Below are positions 42,973 through 52,135 of a DNA stretch of 64,000 nucleotides, in pieces (the stretch's first letter is position 1; the number at the start of each line of letters is the position of its first letter). A model generated the notes under the pieces. That model was not told the DNA's origin. It did no database searches and saw only the letters and a program-made list of their open reading frames with translations. The position numbers were made by a program, and so were the translations under genes. This DNA is from Clostridiaceae bacterium (GTDB lineage Bacteria; Bacillota; Clostridia; Lachnospirales; Lachnospiraceae), in assembly GCA_902362725.1 (NCBI GenBank), contig CABIXM010000003.1, positions 1-64,000 on the forward strand, read 5' to 3'.

Positions 42973-44460
42973 ATGGATTTGTTATACAGAAGTACCAGAG
43001 ATTCCAGTGTGCAGGTGACAGCCTCCCAGGCTATCTTAAAGGGCCTTTCCGCAGACGGCGGCCTGTTCGTGCCGGTGGAGATTCCGGCGCTGGATGTGAG
43101 CCTGGATGAGCTGGCGAAAATGAGCTATCAGGAGACGGCTTACGCGGTTATGAGCAAGTTCCTGACGGATTTCACGGAAGGAGAACTGAAGCACTGCATC
43201 GACAGCGCTTACGACGAGAAGTTTGATACGCCGGAGATCGCGCCGCTTGTGAAGGCGGACGGCGCTTATTTCCTGGAGCTGTTCCATGGTTCCACCATCG
43301 CGTTCAAGGATATGGCGCTTTCCATCCTGCCCCATCTGATGACCGTTTCCGCAAAGAAGAATCAGGTGAAAAATGAGATCGTGATCCTGACCGCCACCTC
43401 CGGCGATACCGGCAAGGCAGCTATGGCAGGCTTCGCGGATGTGCCGGGTACCAGAATCGTGGTATTCTACCCGAAGAACGGTGTGAGCCCCGTGCAGGAG
43501 AAGCAGATGGTGACCCAGAAAGGCAAGAACGTGAAGGTCATCGGTATCCACGGCAATTTCGACGACGCCCAGAGCGGCGTGAAGGCCATCTTTGGCGATA
43601 AGGATCTGGCGAAGGAAATGGACGCTGCAGGCTTCCAGTTCTCCTCCGCGAACTCTATTAACATCGGCCGTCTGGTTCCGCAGATTGTGTATTATGTATA
43701 TGCTTACGCGAAATTATACGCAAATGGGGAAATTGAGAAGAACGAGAAGATCAATGTGGTCGTTCCCACCGGCAACTTCGGCAACATCCTGGCGGCCTAC
43801 TACGCGAAGCAGATGGGTCTGCCCATCGCGAAGCTGATCTGCGCTTCCAATGACAATAAGGTGCTTTACGATTTCTTCCAGACCGGCAGCTACGACCGGA
43901 ACCGGAAATTTGTGCTGACCACTTCCCCGTCCATGGATATTCTGATTTCCAGCAATCTGGAGCGTCTGATTTACCGCATCGCCGGTCACGACGATAAGGC
44001 GGACGCGGCGTTCATGAAGTCCTTAAGCGAGAATGGCAAGTACGAGATTACACCGGCCATGCGGGAGAAGCTGGGTGATTTCTATGGCAATTACGCGACT
44101 GAGGCGGAGGCTGCGAAGACGATTCATGATCTGTATGATGAGAACGGCTATGTCATCGATACCCACACAGCGGTAGCGGATTGTGTATACAAGAAATATC
44201 AGGCAGAGACCGGCGACCGGACCAAGTCTGTGATCGCGTCTACCGCAAGCCCCTTTAAGTTCACCAGAAGCGTCCTGGAGGCCATGGGCGTGGACTGCGA
44301 GGGTAAGGATGACTTCGCACTGGCGGATGAGCTGTCGAAGCTGTCCGACGTGGCAGTTCCGAAGGCGGTAGAGGAGATCCGCACCGCTCCGGTTCTGCAT
44401 GATACTGTAGTGGAAGTGCCGGATATGAAGGCGGCAGTCAGGACATTTCTTGGCATGTAG
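42973..44460 (+). CDS. thrC: Threonine synthase
   Basis: The product is 495 aa, the long bacterial form of the PLP enzyme that converts O-phosphohomoserine to threonine. The PLP lysine is in ELFHGSTIAFKDMALSIL (near residues 101-118) and the phosphate-binding SGDTGKAAMAGF loop is near 150. The N-terminal YRSTRDSSVQVTASQAILKG is typical. ATG 42973 with AGGGGAC upstream is chosen; 11 extra upstream residues are open but unlikely. The gene is apparently monocistronic with its own promoter at 42837. Confidence 0.95.
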   Translation: MDLLYRSTRDSSVQVTASQAILKGLSADGGLFVPVEIPALDVSLDELAKMSYQETAYAVMSKFLTDFTEGELKHCIDSAYDEKFDTPEIAPLVKADGAYFLELFHGSTIAFKDMALSILPHLMTVSAKKNQVKNEIVILTATSGDTGKAAMAGFADVPGTRIVVFYPKNGVSPVQEKQMVTQKGKNVKVIGIHGNFDDAQSGVKAIFGDKDLAKEMDAAGFQFSSANSINIGRLVPQIVYYVYAYAKLYANGEIEKNEKINVVVPTGNFGNILAAYYAKQMGLPIAKLICASNDNKVLYDFFQTGSYDRNRKFVLTTSPSMDILISSNLERLIYRIAGHDDKADAAFMKSLSENGKYEITPAMREKLGDFYGNYATEAEAAKTIHDLYDENGYVIDTHTAVADCVYKKYQAETGDRTKSVIASTASPFKFTRSVLEAMGVDCEGKDDFALADELSKLSDVAVPKAVEEIRTAPVLHDTVVEVPDMKAAVRTFLGM

Positions 44461-44590
44461 ACGCTCATATTGGCAGACATGGTATCCTGCCGGATGGCAT
44501 CCAAAGCGGAGCGGCATATCCGGAGGATAAAATTACGATAAGAAAGAACAGCGCTGTCCGCGAGCCGGGCAGCACTGTAGTAGGTGAAAA

Positions 44591-44938
44591 ATGGATAATA
44601 TATGGAGTCTCCTCGATATCATCTTCGTGGGCGCAGGCGTGTACATGCTGTATGCCTGGTTCCTGCTGACCACAAAGGGCGAGATTAAACAGGAAGTTCT
44701 GATGAGCAAGGATATCAATTTAAAGAAGTGTAAAGATTTGGAAGGCTATAAAGCCTATATTGCCCCGAAAATGATCGTATTCGCCGTCGGCGCCCTGATC
44801 TACGGTGGAGCCGGCCTGGTGAACAGCTACGTCACCCCACTCCCGTCCATCGTGTACAACGTGCTGATGGTGGTGTTCCTGATTGATTTGGTCTGGTTCG
44901 CGCTGATGTCGCGGAAGGGGACGGAGAAATTCTGGTAA
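44591..44938 (+). CDS. Small membrane protein, uncharacterised
   Basis: The product is 115 aa with three hydrophobic stretches (IIFVGAGVYMLYAWFLL, MIVFAVGALIYGGAGLV and VYNVLMVVFLIDLVWFALM) around a charged loop (KGEIKQEVLMSKDINLKKCKD, split). I do not recognise the family. A GTAGTAGGTG stretch precedes the ATG. The gap before it (44461-44590) holds a GCTGTCC/GGGCAGC hairpin but nothing else that I can name. A strong terminator follows. Confidence 0.7.
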   Translation: MDNIWSLLDIIFVGAGVYMLYAWFLLTTKGEIKQEVLMSKDINLKKCKDLEGYKAYIAPKMIVFAVGALIYGGAGLVNSYVTPLPSIVYNVLMVVFLIDLVWFALMSRKGTEKFW

Positions 44939-44950
44939 AAAAGTGTATCG

Positions 44951-44985
44951 ATCCCGGCAGTGAGCGAAAAACTGCCGGGATTTTT
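44951..44985 (+). terminator. Intrinsic terminator after the small membrane protein
   Basis: ATCCCGGCAGT (44951-44961) pairs exactly with ACTGCCGGGAT (44971-44981), followed by TTTTG. Confidence 0.92.
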
Positions 44986-45036
44986 GCGTTATAAAGGGTC
45001 AGTTCAATATATGGAAGACAGCAAAGATGGATCCGG

Positions 45037-46401
45037 TTATCGTTCGTTCAGCTTCACATACTCTTGCCGCTCCGCCACGCTCTTATACGCCGGGCGGATG
45101 ATCTTACCATTATTGGCCAGCTCCTCGATGCGGTGGGCGCTCCAGCCCACGATACGGGCCATGGCGAAAATGGGAGTATAGAGCTCCAGGGGCAGATCCA
45201 GCATGCTGTATACAAAGCCGCTGTAGAAGTCCACGTTGGCGCTGACGCCCTTGTAGATCTGACGCTCCTCACCGATGATCTGCGGAGCCAGACGCTCCAC
45301 CATGGAGTAGAGGGCGAATTCCTCTTCACGGCCCTTTTCCACAGAGAGACGCTTGACGAAGGACTTGAAGATGTTCGCACGGGGGTCTGAGAGGGAGTAG
45401 ACCGCGTGGCCCATACCATAGATGAGACCCGCGTGGTCGAAGGCTTCCTTGTGGAGCAGGGCCCGCAGGTAAGCGCCCACCTCTTCCTCGTTGGTCCAGT
45501 CCTTTACCTGCTGCTTCATATCCTCGAACATCCGCACGACCTTGATGTTCGCGCCGCCGTGCCGGGGACCCTTTAAGGAGCCCAGAGAAGCGGCTACTGA
45601 GGAGTAGGTGTCGGTGCCGGAGGAGGAGACCACGTGGGTGGTGAAGGAGGAGTTATTACCGCCGCCGTGCTCCATATGAAGCACCAGGGCGATATCCAGA
45701 ATCTTCGCCTCGAAATCCGTGTATTTGCTGTCGGGCCGCAGGGTGTAGAGAATATTTTCGGCGGTGGACAGCTCCGCTTTCGGCGGGTGGATGTAGAGAC
45801 TCTTGCCGTCGTGGTAATGGGCGTAGGCCTGGTAGCCGTAGACCGAGAGCATCGGGAACAGGGCGATGAGCTGCAGGGACTGGCGCAGTACGTTCGGGAT
45901 AGAGATATCGTCGCCCCGGTCATCGTAGGAGTAGAGGGTCAGCACGCTTCTGGCCAGGGTGTTCATCATGTCCTTGCTGGGGGCCTTCATAATGATATCC
46001 CGCACGAAATGGGTGGGCAGGGAGCGGTAGGATCCAAGAAGCTTTTTAAAAGACGCAAGCTCTTCGGTGTCCGGCAGCTCGCCGAAGAGTAGCAGGTACG
46101 TGATTTCCTCGAAGCCGAAGCGGCCCTCCGACACGAAGCCACGCACCAGTTCTTCAATATCCATGCCCCGGTAGAAAAGCTTGCCCTCGCAGGGAATCAG
46201 CTTGCCCTCCACCATGTCGTAGGCGTGAATCTCGCCGATCTCCGTGAGACCCGCCAGCACGCCCTGGCCGCTGATATCGCGCAGGCCCCGCTTGACGTCA
46301 TATTTCTTATAAAGCTCTGCGTTGATCTGGCTGGTTTCCTCGCTTAAGCGGGAGAGATCCAGAATTTCGGGTGTGATTTCGGAATATGAATTGATCTGCA
46401 T
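45037..46401 (-). CDS. gltA: Citrate synthase
   Basis: The product is 454 aa, somewhat longer than the usual 370-430 because of an N-terminal extension (to about residue 60) of the type seen in clostridial citrate/methylcitrate-synthase-family proteins. Active-site contexts are visible: HMEHGGGNNSSF, KGPRHGGANIKV and YGMGHAVYSLSDPRA, giving the two catalytic His; the C-terminal SANVDFYSGFVY includes the catalytic Asp. It condenses oxaloacetate and acetyl-CoA, probably for glutamate synthesis in an anaerobe. The ATG at 46401 follows AAAGGAG. It is transcribed against its neighbours. Confidence 0.94.
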   Translation of the reverse strand: MQINSYSEITPEILDLSRLSEETSQINAELYKKYDVKRGLRDISGQGVLAGLTEIGEIHAYDMVEGKLIPCEGKLFYRGMDIEELVRGFVSEGRFGFEEITYLLLFGELPDTEELASFKKLLGSYRSLPTHFVRDIIMKAPSKDMMNTLARSVLTLYSYDDRGDDISIPNVLRQSLQLIALFPMLSVYGYQAYAHYHDGKSLYIHPPKAELSTAENILYTLRPDSKYTDFEAKILDIALVLHMEHGGGNNSSFTTHVVSSSGTDTYSSVAASLGSLKGPRHGGANIKVVRMFEDMKQQVKDWTNEEEVGAYLRALLHKEAFDHAGLIYGMGHAVYSLSDPRANIFKSFVKRLSVEKGREEEFALYSMVERLAPQIIGEERQIYKGVSANVDFYSGFVYSMLDLPLELYTPIFAMARIVGWSAHRIEELANNGKIIRPAYKSVAERQEYVKLNER

Positions 46402-46519
46402 AGGCAAAATCTCCTTTCGAAAGTATAACAGATGTTCTGTTGGTAACGGGTGTCCTGTGATGTTCAGATAAAACAGACCGCGAAAATGAAAGAGTATGCA
46501 TTAAGTTACTTTGCACAGA

Positions 46520-46663
46520 CACTATTCCGCGAGGTGTTTTGGCATGTATATGCCAAAATCACGAGTTAAGTTTGCGAAGCAAACGCTACTTCTTGAACTT
46601 TGTTCAAGAAGGTTCCTTCTGTGCATCGCGAAGCGTGTTACTGTGAACGAAGTAAACAGTAGC
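46520..46663 (+). repeat. Modular hairpin repeat, copy 2 (between gltA and pckA)
   Basis: Order: CACTATTCCGCGAGG (46520-46534), hairpin GTTTTGGCA/TGCCAAAAT (46536-46559), CGAGTT, palindrome GTTTGCGAAGCAAAC, hairpin CTTCTTGAAC/GTTCAAGAAG, block TTCTGTGCATCGCGAAGCG (about 46617-46635), hairpin GTTACTGT/ACAGTAGC (46637-46663). Blocks match copy 1 at 24022-24136 in the opposite orientation; stems differ but remain paired. Confidence 0.8.
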
Positions 46664-46783
46664 TTTAGCGGCGTATTGGTGTTATCATATCATAAAATGA
46701 ACAGAAAATCATGGGAAAAACAGAAAGTTTACAGATTTTTAAGAATTTAGTTACAAATGAGAATGTGGACGAAATGATACGCA

Positions 46784-46878
46784 GTCAGGAATTTCCATTG
46801 GAAATTCCTGACTATGGGGCGATTGCCCCATAGTTAAAAAAGGATGCAGCTTTCCTGTGAAAAGCTGCATCCTTTTTT
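46784..46878. repeat. Three perfect hairpins in direct succession
   Basis: GTCAGGAATTTCC/GGAAATTCCTGAC (46784-46812, 13 bp), ACTATGGGGC/GCCCCATAGT (46811-46834, 10 bp) and AAAAAAGGATGCAGCTTT with its exact inverse (46836-46878, 18 bp). The last one is a bidirectional terminator by form. No + strand gene lies upstream within 1.8 kb, so a short transcript from the repeat region may end here. Confidence 0.8.
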
Positions 46879-46929
46879 ACTGCGCGTCAATTCTGGTAAA
46901 ATAAATTGTATTTTTATAGATACTTTTCC

Positions 46930-46958
46930 TTGACTTTTTTTTCACAAGATGTGATAAT
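46930..46958 (+). promoter_or_regulatory. SigA-type promoter of pckA
   Basis: TTGACT, 17 nt, GATAAT, about 130 nt upstream of pckA. Confidence 0.72.
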
Positions 46959-47019
46959 ATGAGACGTGGGCGGATAGCCCTGTATGCAGAATGGCAGCTA
47001 CATGCAGAGTGGCCCTTTA

Positions 47020-47046
47020 GTTACTGTTCACGTTGTTCACAGTAAC
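47020..47046 (-). repeat. Solo hairpin module in the pckA leader (repeat copy 4)
   Basis: On the minus strand it reads GTTACTGTGAAC-AAC-GTGAACAGTAAC. It matches the terminal hairpin module of the repeats at 24024, 46637 and 50192. It would be transcribed in the pckA leader, 45 nt before the start codon. Confidence 0.65.
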
Positions 47047-47090
47047 ACCCTTTATATTACATATAAGAAAAGAAAGAGGTCGAGTGAAAG

Positions 47091-48704
47091 ATGGCAAAGA
47101 TTGATTTAACTCAGTACGGTATCACCGGAACTACAGAGATTGTACACAATCCTTCTTACGAGATGCTTTTCGAAGAGGAGACAAAGCCGGGTCTGGAAGG
47201 CTTTGAAGTAGGCCAGGAGAGCGAGCTTGGCGCAGTGAACGTTATGACAGGTATCTATACCGGACGTTCCCCCAAAGATAAATTCATCGTTATGGATGAG
47301 AATTCCAAGGACACCGTATGGTGGACATCCGAGGAGTATCCGAACGACAACCATCCGGCAACTCAGGAAGCATGGGCTGCTGTAAAGGATATCGCAAAGA
47401 AAGAGCTGTCTGGTAAGAAGCTGTACGTAGTAGACGCATTCTGCGGCGCGAACAAGGACACACGCATGGCTATCCGTTTCATCGTAGAGGTGGCTTGGCA
47501 GGCTCATTTCGTAACGAACATGTTCATTCAGCCGACCGCTGAGGAGCTGGAGAACTTTGAGCCGGACTTCGTTGTATACAACGCATCCAAGGCAAAGGTA
47601 GAGAATTATAAGGAGCTGGGTCTGAACTCTGAGACCGCAGTTATGTTCAACATCACCAGCCGCGAGCAGGTTATCGTAAATACCTGGTACGGCGGAGAGA
47701 TGAAGAAGGGTATGTTCTCCATGATGAACTACTATCTGCCGCTGAAGGGCATCGCTTCCATGCACTGCTCTGCAAACACAGATATGGAAGGAAAGAACAC
47801 CGCTATCTTCTTCGGACTTTCCGGAACTGGTAAGACCACCCTTTCCACAGACCCGAAGCGTCTTCTGATCGGCGACGACGAGCACGGCTGGGACGACAAC
47901 GGCGTATTCAACTTCGAGGGCGGCTGCTATGCAAAGGTTATCAACCTGGACAAAGAGTCTGAGCCGGATATCTACAATGCCATCAAGAGAAATGCTCTTC
48001 TGGAGAACGTAACTCTGGACAAGGACGGCAAGGTTGACTTCGCAGACAAGAGTGTTACAGAGAATACACGTGTATCTTACCCGATCAACCACATCGAGAA
48101 GATCGCGCAGAATGTAAATGTTATTTCTTCCGGTCCGGACGCGAAGAACGTTATCTTCCTGTCCGCAGACGCATTCGGCGTACTTCCGCCGGTATCCGTT
48201 CTGACACCGGAGCAGACTGAGTACTACTTCCTGTCCGGATTCACTGCAAAGCTTGCAGGAACCGAGCGTGGAATCACCGAGCCGACACCGACCTTCTCCG
48301 CATGCTTCGGCCAGGCATTCCTGGAGCTGCATCCGACCAAGTACGCTCATGAGCTGGTTAAGAAGATGAAGAAGAGCGGCGCTAAGGCATACCTGGTAAA
48401 TACAGGATGGAACGGCACAGGCAAGCGTATCTCTATCAAGGATACCCGTGGAATCATCGACGCTATCCTGAACGGCGATATTCTGAATGCAGAGACCAAG
48501 ACCATTCCGTACTTCAACTTTGAGGTACCGACAGCTCTTCCGGGAGTTGACACAGGAATCCTTGACCCGCGCGACACTTATGCAGACGCTGCAGAGTGGG
48601 ATGCAAAGGCAAAAGACCTGGCACAGCGTTTCGTTAAGAACTTCGCGAAGTACGAGAGCAACGCAGACGGCAAGGCACTGGTTGCAGCAGGTCCGCAGCT
48701 CTAA
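47091..48704 (+). CDS. pckA: Phosphoenolpyruvate carboxykinase (ATP)
   Basis: The product is 537 aa, the size of ATP-dependent PEPCK, which interconverts oxaloacetate and PEP. The kinase P-loop [11 protein letters not shown] is near residues 243-253, followed by the metal-binding [11 protein letters not shown]. The N-terminal [10 protein letters not shown] and the [18 protein letters not shown] block are also family signatures. In anaerobic gut bacteria it often runs toward oxaloacetate, gaining ATP. It has its own promoter and a strong terminator. The leader holds a solo hairpin module of the repeat family. Confidence 0.97.
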   Translation: MAKIDLTQYGITGTTEIVHNPSYEMLFEEETKPGLEGFEVGQESELGAVNVMTGIYTGRSPKDKFIVMDENSKDTVWWTSEEYPNDNHPATQEAWAAVKDIAKKELSGKKLYVVDAFCGANKDTRMAIRFIVEVAWQAHFVTNMFIQPTAEELENFEPDFVVYNASKAKVENYKELGLNSETAVMFNITSREQVIVNTWYGGEMKKGMFSMMNYYLPLKGIASMHCSANTDMEGKNTAIFFGLSGTGKTTLSTDPKRLLIGDDEHGWDDNGVFNFEGGCYAKVINLDKESEPDIYNAIKRNALLENVTLDKDGKVDFADKSVTENTRVSYPINHIEKIAQNVNVISSGPDAKNVIFLSADAFGVLPPVSVLTPEQTEYYFLSGFTAKLAGTERGITEPTPTFSACFGQAFLELHPTKYAHELVKKMKKSGAKAYLVNTGWNGTGKRISIKDTRGIIDAILNGDILNAETKTIPYFNFEVPTALPGVDTGILDPRDTYADAAEWDAKAKDLAQRFVKNFAKYESNADGKALVAAGPQL

Positions 48705-48760
48705 TTCACAATTATTAAAACCCGCAAGGGACGTGGATTTTTCCGGAAGCAATTCCGCTT

Positions 48761-48809
48761 TTCGCCACACGGTAAGGCTTATGCCCCGCCGTGTGGCGAA
48801 TTTTGTTTT
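48761..48809 (+). terminator. Intrinsic terminator after pckA
   Basis: TTCGCCACACGG (48761-48772) pairs exactly with CCGTGTGGCGAA (48789-48800), followed by TTTTGTTTT. Confidence 0.92.
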
Positions 48810-48825
48810 GAGGTAAATAAGAGTT

Positions 48826-50172
48826 ATGAATGATACATTTATGAAAGAAAAACCGATTCTGGATCTGGTATTGTCCATGTCTCTGCCCATGGTACTGTCT
48901 ATGCTGGTCAATTCCCTGTACAACATCGTGGACAGTTATTTCGTGGCCAGCATCCAGGAGGAGGCCATGACGGCCCTGTCCCTGGTCTACCCGATTCAGA
49001 ACCTGCTCAACGCTATCACCATCGGTTTCGGCGTCGGCATCAACGCGACCATCGCCTTTTACCTGGGTGCAGGACGGAAAGAACAGGTGGATCAGGCCGC
49101 GACCACAGGCTTTTTTATCAATGCGGTCCAGAGTCTGGTGTTGATGGTGGCCTGTCTTGTGATTATGCCTGCGTTTCTGCGGCTGTATTCGAAGGACGCG
49201 CTGGTCATCGACTACGCGCTCCGCTATTCCCGCATTGTATTTGCCTTCGCGGCGATGATTTCCTTCAGCTTAAGCTTTGAGAAGATTTTTCAGGCCGTGG
49301 GCCGGATGAAGGTGTCCATGGTAAGCCTGATGGCAGGCTGCATCAGCAATATCCTTCTGGATCCGATGCTGATTTTCGGAATTGGGCCATTTCCGGAGAT
49401 GGGGATCGAGGGTGCGGCCCTGGCTACCGGTATCGGTCAGACCGTCAGCGTGGCCGTCTATCTGGTGATTTATTTTGCCCGGCCCATTCCGGTGCGTATC
49501 AGCCGGAAACACCTGATTTTCGAAAAGGATGTGCTGAGGCGTATCTACGGCGTGGGCATTCCGGCGACCCTGAACCTGGCGGTGCCGTCCCTGACCATCT
49601 CTGCCCTGAACGCGATTCTTGCCGGATTTTCGGAAGGATACGTGCTGGTGCTGGGCGTATATTATAAACTACAGACCTTCCTGTATCTGACCGCAAATGG
49701 CATCGTGCAGGGCATCCGCCCGTTAGTCGGCTATAACTACGGCGCGGGCGAGGAACAGCGGGTGCGGAAGATTTACCGGACGGCGCTTAGCCTGGCGGCG
49801 GTGATCATGGCCTTCGGTACGGTCATCTGCGTCCTGTTTCCGAACCAGCTGTTCGGCCTCTTTACGGAAAATGCCGCGACAGTGCAGATGGGAGCCGAAG
49901 CTCTGCGCATCATTTCCCTGGGCTTTCTGGTATCCTCTGTGTCCATTATCTCCGGCGGCGTGCTGGAGGGGCTGGGCCTGGGCGTGCCGTCCCTGATAAT
50001 CTCCCTGCTCCGCTACCTGGTACTCCTGGTTCCGGCAGGCTTCATCCTGAGCCGCTTCCTGGGCGCAGCAGGCGTCTGGCACGGCTTCTGGCTGACCGAA
50101 TGGGCGACCGCGGCGGCCGCGTTTGTGATTTACAAAAAAGCGGTAAGTAAGCTTTTTGCTAACCATTCATAG
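48826..50172 (+). CDS. MATE-family multidrug/sodium antiporter
   Basis: The product is 448 aa with about 12 hydrophobic segments. The opening PILDLVLSMSLPMVLSMLVNSLYNIVDSYFVA (split; residues about 9-40) and the repeat-like VGIPATLNLAVPSLTISALN in the second half are MATE (MatE) features. MATE proteins export drugs or metabolites using Na+ or H+ gradients; the substrate cannot be predicted. The ribosome binding site is TTTGAGG. Its stop is directly abutted by a short copy of the modular repeat. Confidence 0.9.
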   Translation: MNDTFMKEKPILDLVLSMSLPMVLSMLVNSLYNIVDSYFVASIQEEAMTALSLVYPIQNLLNAITIGFGVGINATIAFYLGAGRKEQVDQAATTGFFINAVQSLVLMVACLVIMPAFLRLYSKDALVIDYALRYSRIVFAFAAMISFSLSFEKIFQAVGRMKVSMVSLMAGCISNILLDPMLIFGIGPFPEMGIEGAALATGIGQTVSVAVYLVIYFARPIPVRISRKHLIFEKDVLRRIYGVGIPATLNLAVPSLTISALNAILAGFSEGYVLVLGVYYKLQTFLYLTANGIVQGIRPLVGYNYGAGEEQRVRKIYRTALSLAAVIMAFGTVICVLFPNQLFGLFTENAATVQMGAEALRIISLGFLVSSVSIISGGVLEGLGLGVPSLIISLLRYLVLLVPAGFILSRFLGAAGVWHGFWLTEWATAAAAFVIYKKAVSKLFANHS

Positions 50173-50173
50173 C

Positions 50174-50218
50174 CACGATTCCGCGAGATGTATTACTGAG
50201 AATAAAGTGAACAGTAAT
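50174..50218 (+). repeat. Modular hairpin repeat, short copy 3 (after the MATE gene)
   Basis: CACGATTCCGCGAG (50174-50187) is followed directly by hairpin ATTACTG/CAGTAAT (50192-50217). These are the first and last modules of the longer copies, with the middle ones missing. Confidence 0.65.
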
Positions 50219-50229
50219 AATTTTTTCTG

Positions 50230-50258
50230 TTGCCAAATAGTATCATTTGCAGTATAAT
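50230..50258 (+). promoter_or_regulatory. Strong SigA-type promoter of the 6S-like RNA
   Basis: TTGCCA, 17 nt, perfect TATAAT. There is no coding region within 250 nt downstream, as expected for an RNA gene. Confidence 0.82.
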
Positions 50259-50265
50259 AATTTCA

Positions 50266-50515
50266 TGAGTTGAGTAACTTATAAGTGAAACGGAATGAAT
50301 TCCTGGGGTGTGCGTGAACCCGCTATTTTGAACCTACATTTACGTTCATGGGATTCCAATATCTCTGTCCCGGATGTCAGGCCTCCGAATGTGCAGTGGA
50401 AGGCAGAAAGGCAGTTGAGGTTACCCACCTAGCATTAGCTAGGCGTCAAAATCGCGGAAACGGCACTTTGGGTTTACAAGAAAGATAAGGGCAGTCGGAG
50501 ACGGCTGCCTTTTCT
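50266..50515 (+). ncRNA. ssrS: Probable 6S RNA
   Basis: The transcript lies between a consensus promoter and an intrinsic terminator (GGCAGTCG 50490-50497 with CGGCTGCC 50502-50509, then TTTT). Its two ends form a long interrupted rod: CCTGGGGTGT (50302-50311) with GCACTTTGGG (50463-50472), a small bubble, CCGC (50320-50323) with GCGG (50454-50457), and TTTTGA (50326-50331) with TCAAAA (50446-50451). The centre contains CTAGC/GCTAG and GCCTCC/GGAAGGC hairpins. A rod with a closing stem, asymmetric central bubble and about 180 nt length fits 6S RNA, which binds SigA-RNA polymerase. Another structured RNA class cannot be excluded by eye. Confidence 0.6.
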
Positions 50516-50543
50516 TGTGCTTTTCGCAGAAAATGGGGGACGG

Positions 50544-52094
50544 ATGGACAAGAGGAAGCTTTGGAAAATGAAACTCGGACTGTTGGCGCTGGGAGTTCTG
50601 GTGCTGGGCGGGATGCTAAGCCTGCAAAAGAAAAGCGGCGGAACCGGGCCGGAATCCGAGACACAGAATCAGAACATAGAATTAGAAGAAAATGGAATTC
50701 AAGGGACAGACGCAGAGGAAGCGGAAGAACTGGAAAATACAGAGCCGGAGCCGCTGCCCTACACCGGACAAATCCGCGTTCTTTTAAAGACGGACGGTTT
50801 CGCGGAAACCCTTCATGAAAAAGTAAGCCTTGCATCGGAACATGGTTCCGAATTGACGCTGACAGACAGGGAGACGGGCGAAAAACTGGATTCTGGCAGC
50901 CAGCTGGAGCTGACCCGGGAGGACGGCGTCCTGTTCCTGAACGGAGAACCGCTGGCGGAGACGCCCATCTGCCTGCGCGTTACCGGGGAGGATACCCGCA
51001 TCCGGGTGAATTCCCTGATCCGCAGCGGCGGTCATCCGGTCTACGAGGGCGCACTGGAGGTATGGCCGACCGACGGGGGCTTCTATCTGGTCAATGAGCT
51101 GCCGCTGGAGACCTATCTGGCCTGCGTGGTACCCAGCGAAATGCCCTCCGGTTACAGTACGGAGGCCCTGAAGGCTCAGGCTGTCTGTGCCCGGACCTAC
51201 GCCTGTCAGGAGATGGAAGTATGGGCTTATCCCGAGTGCGAAGCCCACGTGGACGACAGCGTCAGCTTCCAGGTCTACGGCAATACGGATCGGAGCTACA
51301 GTACCGACCGGGCCGTGGCAGAGACAGCGGGGCAGATTCTGACCTATGGGGGAGAGCCGATCACAGCGTACTATTTTTCCACCTCCTTCGGGGCCACCGG
51401 CAATCAGGCAGTCTGGTGGGAGGGCAGCCCGGCGGAGACGCCTTATCTGACCGGAAAATGCGTGGACGCCTCCGGGGAGAGCGTGGACTTAAGCTCGGAG
51501 GAAGCCTTTGCCGCCTTTCTGGAGACGGAGCATCCGGGCGGCTATGACGCGGATATCAGCTGGTACCGCTGGGAGACTGAGATTGGAAACCAGGCGCTCT
51601 CAGAAAATCTGAACCAGGCTCTGGCAGCCCGCATGGCGGCTAATCCCGACGCCATCCTGACCCGCCTTGGCAGCCGTCTGGAGAGCCGTTCCATCAAAAC
51701 CATCGGCCGGATCCGCGGCATCGACGTGCTGGAGCGAAACGCAGGCGGAGCCATTACCCGTCTGCAGATCCGGGGCAGCCGCCACACCATCGAGGTCAGC
51801 ACCGAATACAATGTGCGGGCTCTCCTGAATGTGCAGGGCGGGAGTATCCGGCGGCAGGACGGAAGTAAAGTGGACGGCAGCGCGCTATTGCCCAGCGCCT
51901 GCATGGAGATTACGCCCTTATTTGACAAAAAGGGGGAGCTGTCCGGCTGGCGCTTCAGAGGCGGCGGCTACGGTCACGGCGTGGGTTTAAGCCAGAACGG
52001 GGCCAACGGCATGGCGAAGCAGGGGAAAAGCTTCGCGGAGATCCTGCATTTCTTCTATACGGATGTGGAATTGACGGATATCAGTGAGATATGA
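50544..52094 (+). CDS. spoIID: SpoIID/LytB-domain protein (peptidoglycan lytic transglycosylase)
   Basis: The product is 516 aa. An N-terminal membrane segment (LGLLALGVLVLGGMLSL, residues about 10-26) is followed by an acidic linker. The SpoIID core is marked by LPLETYLACVVPSEMPSGYS with the catalytic Glu, then ALKAQAVCARTYACQE and YYFSTSFGATGNQ. The C-terminal GGGYGHGVGLSQNGANGMAKQG block is the family's last motif. SpoIID works with SpoIIM/SpoIIP in engulfment. It is longer than Bacillus SpoIID (about 340 aa), so it may be a SpoIID-like paralogue. ATG 50544 is chosen. Confidence 0.88.
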   Translation: MDKRKLWKMKLGLLALGVLVLGGMLSLQKKSGGTGPESETQNQNIELEENGIQGTDAEEAEELENTEPEPLPYTGQIRVLLKTDGFAETLHEKVSLASEHGSELTLTDRETGEKLDSGSQLELTREDGVLFLNGEPLAETPICLRVTGEDTRIRVNSLIRSGGHPVYEGALEVWPTDGGFYLVNELPLETYLACVVPSEMPSGYSTEALKAQAVCARTYACQEMEVWAYPECEAHVDDSVSFQVYGNTDRSYSTDRAVAETAGQILTYGGEPITAYYFSTSFGATGNQAVWWEGSPAETPYLTGKCVDASGESVDLSSEEAFAAFLETEHPGGYDADISWYRWETEIGNQALSENLNQALAARMAANPDAILTRLGSRLESRSIKTIGRIRGIDVLERNAGGAITRLQIRGSRHTIEVSTEYNVRALLNVQGGSIRRQDGSKVDGSALLPSACMEITPLFDKKGELSGWRFRGGGYGHGVGLSQNGANGMAKQGKSFAEILHFFYTDVELTDISEI

Positions 52095-52135
52095 TAAAAT
52101 TATTTTTTAGAGAACCAAAGCTTGACGGGGGAATT

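Noticed and set aside
52091-52135. YihY-family gene starting at 52091 and overlapping spoIID
   Set aside because: The first 15 residues are not typical of the family, and ATG 52136 has a clear GGGGG ribosome binding site.
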